The notes beneath the pieces are model-generated. The model had not been told where the DNA came from. It worked only from the letters and a program-made list of their open reading frames with translations, and made no database searches. A stretch of 64,000 bases of DNA from positions 21,127,009 to 21,191,008 of the forward strand of contig CM059578.1 of NCBI GenBank assembly GCA_030386875.1. The letters are read 5' to 3'. Below, piece by piece: positions 55,402 through 64,000 of this stretch (within the stretch, counting starts at the first letter, position 1; the number at the start of each line of letters is the position of its first letter). The position numbers and the translations under genes are program-made. Source of the stretch: Morinoia aosen. Its lineage: Eukaryota; Arthropoda; Malacostraca; Amphipoda; Talitridae.

Positions 55402-56262
55402 GGAGAGCGTCCTCCTTATGAATCCATGCTTTTGAGATTTCTTGAGAAACTGGGATTTTTGCTGCTAGAAGAAGTGTAAGAGGTCAGGTACATCCTGTGA
55501 AAAAAATGAGACTCGTACGTTCACTCGTTCGCCCGCTACGGGGGTTTAAAGAATGGGGGGGAGGGGAGGGGGAAGTGGTATTTTATCATGTTACACCTCT
55601 CCAATGACATTTTCTTCACGGCGCAAAGTTGCTATGTCATCTCCTATGGCTCTGGATTACTCTATAATGATTTCAGGGGTCTAACTTGAACCAAAATTTT
55701 ACAAAATTTTTTATTTGAATTGTTTATGTTTCTTTGTTTTGCTTATAATGTAAACAATGGTTTTGGGGATTTCAAACAACTTCTCCTCCTACAGTTTTTA
55801 AGCTACAGTAATGATTTTGGTATCATTGGATGCAGGAAGACACGGGCTTTTAGGGTAACTAAAATTTGTTTCCTCAAATTTCTATTTTCAACATGAAAAT
55901 GTGTACAAATAGGAAAAAAATGTACTTTTTCGGATATGTACAATTTTATGACGTCATAACTCATGATCAATAAATAATTTTGGAATGAATTTTAGTTTCC
56001 ATAAAATTCCGTGTCTTTCCGCATCCAATGATACCAAAATCATTACTGTAGCTCAAAAACTGTAGGAGGAGAAGATTTTTGAAACCTCCATTTTTTGAAA
56101 CCTTCGAACTTCGTTTTCTTTGATTTCCCATTTTCTTTTCAAGAAAATTGAACTTTTGCTCTGAGCAAAAACGGTTCTAAATTTAATATCCTATCAGTAT
56201 ACCAAATTTCATTGCTCTAGGTTCAATAATAAAGAAAAAAGTCCGTATGGGGGACGCTCTCC
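55402..56262 (+). mobile_element. TTAA-flanked MITE, copy 2, inside LINE copy C
   Basis: 861 bp between TTAA at 55398-55401 and 56263-56266. The termini GGAGAGCGTCC and GGACGCTCTCC are perfect inverses for 11 bp. The internal inverted repeat lies at about 55785-55850 and 56010-56072. Copy B (about 17781) and copy A (reverse complement, about 1812) read through this point with a single TTAA (GTCAAGATTAAAAGG), which proves the insertion and its 4-bp duplication. No coding capacity. Confidence 0.92.
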
Positions 56263-56814
56263 TTAAAAGGATATTCCTATCTAAAAACTAGCTTAAAAAG
56301 TATAGGAAAGAGTAAAAAATCTAGCGTGATTTCGTGAGTACACACAATACTCAGCCCATGAGCGAATAATATTGGAGCTCAATATACAATATTGATGCGT
56401 ACAAATTAATGAAGGCGTTGTTGCAAAGTTCACATACAACAGGTAATAAGTTTCAAAAAATATTAGCGACAATGACATTCTAACAAGCTAATATAGTTTA
56501 CACATAATAATAAATTTATGGTGAAAAATTACATACAATTTATGAGGAAAAGTGACCAAGGTGGATATCAATATTCCATTATAACATTGGTAGGTACAAA
56601 TTGCTGATGGTGTTGTTGCAAGTTCACATACAGCTGTCATAAATCTGTCATACAATTGTCAAAATTGGGGTAAAACTGAGGTATATATCTTGAGAGGTTG
56701 GAACTGATTCATGACATGATGTTATGCAGTTCGAGGTTTTAGTGTAAAGTTATAGAGTTCTGGGCGTTATTGACATTCGAGTATATAATTTGGCACAGTT
56801 ACATGTTTTTATAC

Positions 56815-57650
56815 CTAATTGAGGTGATCATCCAAGACCTGTTGCGATGATATGTCCAGTTGCAGCATCAGGTATTGGTCGAGCTCTTCTGGCGTGTTAA
56901 TCTGACGTCTCGAATCCGGTTGTCCAGGGGTGAATGCGAAGATGTTTCCATCCTGGGTCCTCGGGGTTCCAATTTTTTCCGGGAATTTTCTCTTGGCTAC
57001 TCTCAAGGTGTACATGATCTTGGCTTGTGAAGGTATTAGATATTCATTTATGAAGAACTTTAGTTTATTTACTCGGCAGGCAGAGAGGATATCGCGTTTC
57101 TTGTTATAATGTTTCAGTTCGAAAGCGATGTTTCTTCGATCCTCGTTTCCAGTTAGTGGTTTTCTTACCATTCTGTTAGCTCAGGTGATGTCAGCATCAA
57201 TGAGGTCAATGTTGATGTCCTTCAGAATTTTGCAGACTGTTTCTTTGCAATTTTCGTTGTTGTGTGAATGAGGTAGTTCCCCCCGGAAATGACGAGAGTA
57301 CATTTACCATCTTTTAGGTCTCGGCGCTGATCATTTTTTTCCAAGCGATCGAGACGCGACTCCAAGCTATGTATTTTCTCATTCTGTTCTTCAAGAATTT
57401 TTTGCGTTCTGCTTCTTTTCCTGCTATTGTTTCAGATAGTGTTTTAAGGTGGCTTATTTCGTTTTTAATTTTGTCAATATCACTATTAAATTTTATCATC
57501 ACTGAGTCGAAGTATTTTATTAGGACGAAAGCCACTTCTTTGCCGTCTTTCGTTAGGCTAGACACATCAGGATATTGACCAAACTTCGGCTAAAACTCAC
57601 AGCTGTTATTGCTGCTGCTTCTATTGTTGCGTTGCATTTTGGGCCCCATC
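56815..57650 (-). pseudogene. ORF1 pseudogene of LINE copy C
   Basis: Starts at 57650 (MGPK then NNxSSxNNSC, with a stop soon after), runs through the coiled-coil part (57565-57314), the G-run (six G here, read as C on the plus strand at 57277-57282), and the FP25K-like C-terminal part 57171-56815 (INEYLIPSQAKIMYTLR). The C-terminus continues about 17 residues further (SSQQVLDDHLN) than in copy A because the copy A stop is absent. Confidence 0.75.
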
Positions 57651-57884
57651 GTGTAGATTGAGAGAGTTTTTTCCTTGTGTAAACGAGGGTTGAACACTTC
57701 ACCACTTTTTGAAGGAATATTATATTCTTAGTTTGATGATTTGTATGTTTATATCACATTTGAATCCTCATGGCGAGAGAGGGTACCCATTTAGGCTAGA
57801 AGTACATTCTTTCTAACAATAGGCACTTGGTTTCGAAGCGAGCGCAACGCACATCTTCACCACATTGAGTCTCTGAGGACACTA

Positions 57885-57959
57885 TATATATAAATATATA
57901 TAAATAAATATATAATATATATAATAAAGGATATATATAAATATATGTATAAATATATA
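57885..57959 (+). repeat. TA-rich microsatellite
   Basis: TATATAAATATA-type low-complexity tract next to the 5' end of LINE copy C. Confidence 0.85.
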
Positions 57960-58313
57960 TATATAAAGGGTGTTGTGTAACTTAATGCACATATTGTAAC
58001 CAAATACAGAAAAACGCAAAATAAAACGATTTTCATGAGTGATAAAAATCTAAAAACTTATTTGTTCGCGAAAAATGATGACTTGAAATAATTTTAGATT
58101 CCCGTAAGAATGGGCTTGACATGCAGCCAACGAGTAAAACCTACCTTCTTTGGCGCGCGCTTCGGGGAATTCCTACGAGAATTTATAACTATTTCAGGTC
58201 ATCATTTCTCGAAAACAAAGAAGTTTTGAGGTTTTTGTCACTCCTGAAAATCGTTTTATTTTGCGTTTATCTGTATATGGTTAAAACATGGGCATCGCAT
58301 CACACAACTTTAT
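57960..58313 (+). mobile_element. Fold-back MITE with about 140-bp inverted arms
   Basis: The left arm (GTTGTGT near 57972, then CGCAAAATAAAACGATTTTCA near 58015 and ATGATGACTTGAAATA near 58075) returns inverted on the right (58180-58310), leaving a loop of about 80 bp. Both sides start in TATAAAG sequence, so the exact ends and target duplication are unclear. No coding capacity. Confidence 0.8.
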
Positions 58314-58852
58314 ATGTACCGGGTGTCCCACAAAAATTCCCCGACTTTTTAAATGATTATACCTCCGCTTTGAATTAAGGGGAGCTTTTTCCGATTTTTG
58401 GGTCTAAAACCCTCAAAAAAATTTCATTGCTTCAAAAGATTTTCGAAGATGACTACGAACAACACCAGAAATATTAGGAACGTCATGCGACTCATGCGCC
58501 CCCCAGCAGGGGGTGAATTCACGTTATTTAGAGATGAATGGAAGGACAGGCGAGACAGCCCTATATGTACGCTCATCTTGGTGTAAAAATATGTAGATTT
58601 CAATGGTAAATCATTATTTTTTTCAATTGAAGATATATTCCGTTTCATTTCACGACCCGCCACCAAACGCACATTACTTCGCCAATTTTATAGTTATTTT
58701 GATGCAGTTTGTTGCATTTTAAATTATATGTATGCTGTAAAATGGCTACGGATTTTATTTTAGAAAAATTTTATGGTACGTTTTTTTACACTTCAACTAC
58801 TGTTCAACTTCAACATCAACAACTGTTTTCCAGCAATTTCAACTACCCAGAC

Positions 58853-59163
58853 TCTCGTTTGAATTTCTCCGGAATTAACAAAGCTGGAGCAATGTGGTTT
58901 GCTGCATTTGAAATTCACATGTGTTCTCTAAGACTGTATAGCCGTTGATTTTCAAAAAATTTTACGTGAAACCTTTTCCGTAGACTTTTTGCCCTAAAAT
59001 TACTACTTTGGACATACCTTTTCCTAATAAATTTTTTAAATTCGGAATGAATTCAAATTCAAAGAATGAGGCTATACAACTGTGGTACGTACATCCTAAT
59101 TTCAAATACAACGAACCGCATTGCTCTAGCTATGTAAATTTCGGAGAAATTCAAACGAATGGT
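58853..59163. repeat. Hairpin, about 95-bp arms
   Basis: TCGTTTGAATTTCTCCGGAA with GAGCAATGTGGTTTGCTGCA (58855-58905) is matched inverted by 59073-59163 (GCAATGCGGTTCGTTG and TCGTTTGAATTTCTCCGAAA on the minus strand). The loop is about 125 bp. It could be an independent fold-back insertion. Confidence 0.75.
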
Positions 59164-59349
59164 TTATATATATTTTTTTTATCATGAAATAAATAATATT
59201 CTATGCCCGCAGGAAAAAAAACTTGTTTATGAAAAGTTTTTAGGAATCTAGAGAGCTAGTAGTCTGCAAATTTTCATAGACGTAAGTCCAATAGAAAAAA
59301 TTTACGGTTCATAGACCATTTCTGGACCGAACGGATGAAAAGGTCCCCT

Positions 59350-60115
59350 TAACACATTTGAAATGTCTTCTGTTCACAATGTAATGAATTTTGTTCCCTT
59401 TTCGGAAAATTTAAGTTTTTGATAATCGTTTAATTACCACTTTACAGTATCGATTTACTGAAACAAGTGGGAAAACTAGTTGTTCAAAGGAAAAGTTTTC
59501 AAAACAACGCTGGTGTTCTTCATTGCTCAATACATTACTTACTTCATTATTTCATCATTTGAAGACACCAAAAATGCAGCTCACTAACGATCAAAGAATT
59601 TTCATCGTATTAGAATATGAAGCAACGAAAAAGTGTGACGAAGTTAGAGGAGCATTTAATTTTCCTTCTAATTTTCTAGCTGTGCGATACACAGTTTTCT
59701 TATCGGACGAGTACCTTTCCGGGAATTTTTCATAAATTGCTCTTTGAACTTTTTCACTGTTTTTCGTTGCTTCATATTCCAATACGATGAAAATTCTTTG
59801 ACCGTTAGTGAACCGCAATTTAGGTGTCTTCAAATAATGAAATACGGGAGTAAATAACCTCTCAGAGCGTTTAAATACTTGGTGGTATGTAGGATACATC
59901 ATTGTGAAATTATTTTTAAAAGTAGGTATTGAGAAATGAAGCAGAACACCAGTGTTGTTGTTTTTAAGACCTTTCCTCTGAACAATTGATTTTTCTACCT
60001 CTTTCAGTAAAGCAATTTCCGTAAAGTGGTTATTGAACAATTTTCAAAAAATTAGACTATTTGAAAGGGAAACAAAATTTACTACATTGTGAAAAAAAAT
60101 TAAATGTTAATTTAA
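59350..60115. pseudogene. Inverted duplication of a transposase N-terminal (HTH) region
   Basis: Plus strand 59574-59660 reads LTNDQRIFIVLEYEATKKCD; minus strand 59830-59690 reads FTNGQRIFIVLEYEATKNSE, then IYEKFPERYSSDKKTVYRTA. Both are the first helix-turn-helix of a mariner-like transposase of the type whose N terminus begins with 'NEQRAFIVLEYE'. Upstream untranslated sequence is mirrored too (59370-59570 versus 60100-59840). The palindrome centre is near 59665-59690. The protein cannot be complete from either strand. Confidence 0.75.
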
Positions 60116-60196
60116 AGCAGAGATATAATCAATTAAAAACTCGGGGATATATTTTTGGGACACGCGATATAATGTAGACGCTCCTCAGAGGGATAC

Positions 60197-60310
60197 AACT
60201 ATTGTATCTATGGGAACTCGTGCTCCAAGGGAGAAAAATTTTAAAGCCCGAGCTAAGAGTTAGTTAGTCCATCTGTTTGTTGAAATGAAATGTTTTTGTT
60301 ATTTAAGGAC
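60197..60310 (+). repeat. Dispersed repeat of unknown family, copy 2
   Basis: Plus-strand counterpart of 31170-31290: ACAACTATTGTATCTATGGG, CCCGAGCTAAGAGTTAG and TTGTTGAAATGAAATGT in the same order and spacing. Confidence 0.6.
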
Positions 60311-61086
60311 CACCTATTTTCGGTTCACTCCGTCCTGTTTTTTAGCACCTACTATTTTCTTCTTCAGCTTTGATTTTGTAACATGAATTTTTTCTCAACT
60401 TACTGTTTTTACGCCTTTTCTGCACAGATTCCGCGTTCCCTTAATACGTTGACTACGTTTGTGCGATTGCTACGGTTTGTTCAGTTAGGTTGTGAGTAGC
60501 AGAATTTAGAAACCGACTGTACTGTTCAAATCCATTTATGTCCTTCATAAAAAGTGTGAAAACTATACGTCTACGATGATTTTAACCTGGCGTGCTCAAA
60601 TCAATTCTGAAAAAGGTCGAGAAATTATGGAAATGCTTTTCATTTATGCCGGTATGCAAATAAACAATTTACCTAGTGGTACACGTATGTCCCAAAACGT
60701 AGTCCACGTGTTGCTTCCATGCAAAATGGTGCCTTCCTTTTCCTCTCTTTGGATCGCATTTGTTGCGGATAGGGAGGCTTGAATTAATCAATAATCTAAT
60801 CTATAATATAAACGAACTTTGAAAGGGAACTTTGTGATAGGGAAATTTCATTCCCATCCTTATGTTTATGTAGTTGATATTTGTTTGTTACATGCAGCAT
60901 TTTAAACAGATTGTAATTTATGTTTAATCGCTATATTATTTTGGTGGGCCATTGGTGGGAAGGCTGTAATTAATAAAAGTAAGATATTCATTTCAATTTT
61001 AATGCAGAGAATGTTCAATTTTTGTAATAAAAGTTGAAGAAAGAGCGGGATTCCTTGTCCTTTCTAATGTATTGTCTTATGTACCT
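60311..61086. other. Unassigned sequence
   Basis: About 780 bp. A 68-codon open frame at 60576-60782 has no recognisable motif and I do not call it. No RNA gene was seen. Confidence 0.35.
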
Positions 61087-61253
61087 GAGCTCCCAGTTGC
61101 GCGGGCATCGATCTCATTGGATGTACAGTATTGTACTGAACTTATTGGGTCAATGCATTCATAATGCATTAAGTGTGAATGTATTGTAAGACCCAAAGCT
61201 TCCAGTGCAATATTGTATACCCCGTGAGGCGAGGCACGTGCAACTGGGAGCGA
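61087..61253. repeat. Small hairpin MITE-like sequence
   Basis: AGCTCCCAGTTGCGCGGGC at the left and GCACGTGCAACTGGGAGCG at the right are inverse for about 15-17 bp, enclosing about 130 bp. No coding capacity. Confidence 0.6.
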
Positions 61254-61722
61254 TTTTTTTACCTATAATTCATGGACGGCTAGCCGCGATTCGAATCTGG
61301 TTCTGAGGCGGGACGTGGCCGGTAGGTAAGACGGAACACGGGTGATTCGCAGGTGTTTTTGTATCCAATAACGGGGACATTTAACCTCTAAACCACGCGT
61401 ATTCCAACCAAAACACCACCCTATTTCCAGCCCTAATCCACCGGCGATACGGCCTTAATTTTCCACAGGGTAGAGCGGGTCACGATCAAGGTTAGATGCG
61501 AGATCTCGGACTGCCGAACATAGACGCCCGTGTGCGTTTGGTTATAAACAGGGACGCGTAACGCTCTTCCAACCGCTCATGAGTTGCAACGTCATCATTG
61601 AAAACAAACTGTCTCTCCATCCGTGTGTTGTTATCCTTCGAACTGTGACTAGATACGATAGTAGTACGAACCCCGGACCTTCCCATGTGTGAATACATAG
61701 CACCCAGCGGAGGAACCCGACA
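61254..61722 (+). repeat. Probable 5' LTR region of an LTR retrotransposon
   Basis: Ends at AACCCGACA directly before a primer-binding site. A TATA-like GGTTATAAACAGGG occurs near 61540. The LTR start was not identified, because its partner is outside the window; the left limit given is only the edge of the preceding hairpin. Confidence 0.45.
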
Positions 61723-61724
61723 AG

Positions 61725-61738
61725 TGGCGCCCGAACAG
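61725..61738 (+). promoter_or_regulatory. tRNA-primer-binding site (tRNA-Lys type)
   Basis: TGGCGCCCGAACAG lies two bases after the LTR end. This sequence is complementary to the 3' end of tRNA-Lys and serves as primer site for minus-strand synthesis in many LTR elements. Confidence 0.8.
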
Positions 61739-61818
61739 TTTATGTGATTAAATTGGGGACAATTTAGTGAAAGGTGGAAAGACAGTGATAGGGCATTAGT
61801 GGGGTTATTTCCGGTGAA

Positions 61819-63480
61819 ATGAGTGACAATTCGGAAAATTCAGAGTTGGAGCATAGTTTAACTGAAACTCCGCATTTGACATCTGCCGAACGCGATATAT
61901 TGGAACGGTTGCCAGATAATTCTCGCGATCCCCGACCCACTCGTTTAAGAAAACAGCCAGCGAGATTTACGCCTGCCGACTACGACGCTCCGCGACGACA
62001 TTTTAGTGAAGGTTCAGCAGTCCCTGCAGCAAGTATGGCCACCGCTGTGACCACTTCGATGACGAGTACTGGTTCCTTGACGACAGCCACTGTAGTTCCG
62101 TCTGCAACACGACCGCGAGTGTGTTGGGACCAAGTCTTAATGTAGTTCCCACTGCAGCGGTAGCAGGCCCAAGATTGCCTGGACAGATGGAACTGGTAGC
62201 TCCATCTACGAGAGACATTATTAATTTTAGGGATCGCCCAATGCCCGGCAACCCGCCGTCGACGAAAGGGACTGCGGAAACGAATGTGAAGATTTTTCTC
62301 CATTAATTGGAGTCATATTTCACAACTTTCCAGATAACAGACGACAAGATTACGATACAACATCTAGTCTCAACGGTACATCGCCGGTTTGGTGATGCCC
62401 GGATAGTGGTGGCATAGTTCGAGAACGAGGAGTATCTTGATTACTCTTACGAGGATGTGGCTGCGGAGATGCTCGCAATTTACGGTGACATAAGTGTCTC
62501 CTCATTTGTGGAAGCCGCTAGTGATGTTTTGAGTCTTACTCGACGCCTGAATCCGGAAACAGATCACAACGTTTGAATCGCGCTTACACAAGAAGCTGCA
62601 CGTAATGCAGTGAATACCTTTCTGAACCGTATCAACTACAACTACCGACGTGAACAGCACCCACTCCCGGAGGTACTGACGAATTTCATGTTCGCTCTGT
62701 TAACCTGAGACCTGTTCACGAAAAGAGTTATGCCAGCGACAGTACTGAACGCAGCCGAAAATACAAAAAATGCTAGTGTGTATCGATCGTTACATGATTT
62801 CATAAGAAACACCGATAAGGAAGTATTAACGTCGAACTTCCTCATTAATAAAGAAAAAGGTCCATGCCAAGCCGTGAGGATGTGCCAGGAAGACTCCGAC
62901 GATGATCGGGATGACATGTCCGAGGCGGACAACTGCAACCCCGACGATCCCGACGACGAAATAGAGGTGATGAACGAAGATGGCCTGTTCCATATTAAAC
63001 GACAAGACCAAGACGCTCCCACAGAAGGAACAGAAGAGCCCCGAGTACAATCTCCCAATCTACGTCCTATTCATCGCAGGCCCGTCGCACAAATGATTAA
63101 CATCCTCCTGCCGCTTCCCACCCAAATGTTACCTCGACTCCACGGCCCCCCTTCGAAAACTCTGAGGGATATCACCAGGCTACCGAAAAACCCAAGTTCC
63201 CTCTCGACCCCCGTGGCGTTCCACTCCGGCACCCACCAATAGAGGATCTTCGTTCAACCGATTCCGGAACTACAAGAACTACAACGGCGCCCAAAGTTCG
63301 TTCGATAGGACGCAGAACTACAATGGCCAACAGTTCCCTCAGCGGCCCAACTACAACGATAAACCGCCCCCAGCTGAGTACTCTAGGTCACCACGTACGC
63401 GCGGTCGGATTTTCTATTGTTTTGGGTGTGGACAGGCCGGACACTTCAGGCGTGATTGTCCTTTTGAGCGGACCTCGCGA
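61819..63480 (+). pseudogene. Decayed gag region of an LTR retrotransposon
   Basis: The first frame opens at ATG 61819 (MSDNSENSELEHSL, acidic then Ser/Thr-rich) and breaks near 62110. Further pieces lie in other frames at 62121-62306 and 62730-63242 (DEEIEVMNEDG-like acidic stretch). A CCHC zinc knuckle, CFGCGQAGHFRRDC, is at 63418-63459 (CX2CX4HX4C). This order after an LTR and primer site marks gag. Several frame breaks make it non-functional. Ty3/gypsy is likely but not shown. Confidence 0.7.
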
Positions 63481-64000
63481 ACATGAAGGGGTCTGCGACC
63501 TGTTCCGCAATTTTTAGGTGTTCCAAGTTCTTGCCTAGAGTTGTGTTAGGTAGGAATCTGTGTTACAGGGAAGACGGAACAGGTCGCTGGGAAATCAACT
63601 GTGATGGGATGCAGAGTGTTCTTAAACTCCGGAGGATTGAGGCCTCATCATTCCGGAGTTGGGAATACCTCGGACCCCATACAGCAGCGTAGTTCGGTAG
63701 AGTGTTCACCGCTCGGGTTAGAAACCCAGACGCCGACGGACCAATGTTACTGTGTGCATGACAAAGCATTTTCAAATCACCCTAGAGAAGGTGTTAATAA
63801 CATCTTCAATTTTTGGTACTCGTCCGAAGAGTGCCATAGCTTTAATCCCGGGTACAGAACTTTCCTAGAAAAAATTGCCGGGTTCTATAAGAATCCCAAT
63901 GTATTGAAAAACCTTTAGTTACAGATACAGGAGTCCGTATTGGTGAAAACAGAGGAAAAGAGGATCTCATTCACTAAAAACTCAGAGAGTCTGGCTGGTG
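63481..64000 (+). other. Sequence after the gag knuckle, possibly the start of pol, cut by the window
   Basis: The frame 63601-63918 (with SSEECHSFNPGYRTFLEKIA) is the longest but shows no protease or RT motif within the window. The element continues beyond 64000. Confidence 0.35.

Larger units (their letters stand above)
52222..57884 (-). mobile_element. CR1/jockey-type LINE, copy C, full length but broken
   Basis: Minus-strand copy from the ATTGTTTAA tail (52222) to the 5' end (57884), where it matches the 5' UTR of copy A. It contains a TTAA MITE (55402-56262) in the inter-ORF spacer. ATATATAAAT occurs at both flanks (52216 and about 57886) and could be a target duplication, but both sites are TA-rich. 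ORF1 and ORF2 are both disrupted. Confidence 0.9.
58319..60167 (+). mobile_element. Tc1/mariner-like element with internal palindromes
   Basis: The ends (CCGGGTGTCCCACAAAAA, and inverted TCGCGTGTCCCAAAAAT) are similar for about 60 bp and flanked by TA (58317-58318, 60168-60169). Inside are two large hairpins: one at 58853-59163 and one at about 59350-60115. The latter is an inverted duplication of a transposase 5' end. Catalytic residues are absent, so the element is non-autonomous. Confidence 0.7.

Noticed and set aside
60576..60782. 68-codon frame at 60576
   Set aside because: No motif, splice signals or neighbours supporting a gene.

Overview
The window looks like a repeat-dense piece of an arthropod nuclear genome, most likely an insect. 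It is AT-rich and contains no operons or bacterial gene density. It is packed with several LINE groups, Tc1/mariner-type elements with TA target duplications, a TTAA-flanked MITE, a Penelope-like remnant, LTR retrotransposon pieces, a tRNA-derived SINE and a large satellite. I found no convincing complete host gene. The species cannot be named from this sequence.

Layout. 143-5285 is a near full-length CR1/jockey-type LINE (copy A, + strand) with an intact 1000-residue ORF2. It lies next to the end of a TIR DNA transposon carrying a MADF exon (5286-6240). 6276-9141 holds two LTR-like direct repeats around a TTAA-flanked MITE and a decayed Ty3/gypsy reverse transcriptase. About 9480-23119 is one old I/Nimb-like LINE broken by three insertions: a solo LTR (10279-10849); a 7.65-kb block (11103-18753) with an intact DD41D mariner, a 16-bp minisatellite and CR1 copy B; and a fold-back mariner derivative (22122-22869). 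23120-31787 is mostly unassigned, with a SINE, a second I-like gag fragment and a Penelope-like remnant.

A second LTR copy runs into a 500-N gap. Then comes a strictly phased 119-bp satellite (32752-40522, 65 monomers) with a 15-monomer, 1785-bp higher-order repeat. An 8.4-kb LINE encoding an OTU-protease-like domain (40523-48932) sits inside a satellite monomer, and the satellite resumes in phase at 48933-49783. 49784-52221 has a decayed hAT/ZBED-like fragment. 52222-57884 is CR1 copy C (- strand), split by the second TTAA MITE; comparison with copies A and B gives its empty site. 57960-60167 is a cluster of hairpin DNA elements, including a mariner-like element built from an inverted duplication of a transposase 5' end. 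The right edge is the start of a decayed LTR retrotransposon with a tRNA-Lys-type primer-binding site.

How it fits together. This is a nested-insertion record rather than a pathway. The elements most likely to be young are the DD41D mariner (166-bp TIRs with no mismatch seen, intact ORF) and CR1 copy A (intact ORF2, one homopolymer frameshift in ORF1). The most unusual items are the OTU-bearing LINE inside the satellite, the 15-mer higher-order satellite, and two fold-back mariner derivatives built from opposite ends of transposase genes.
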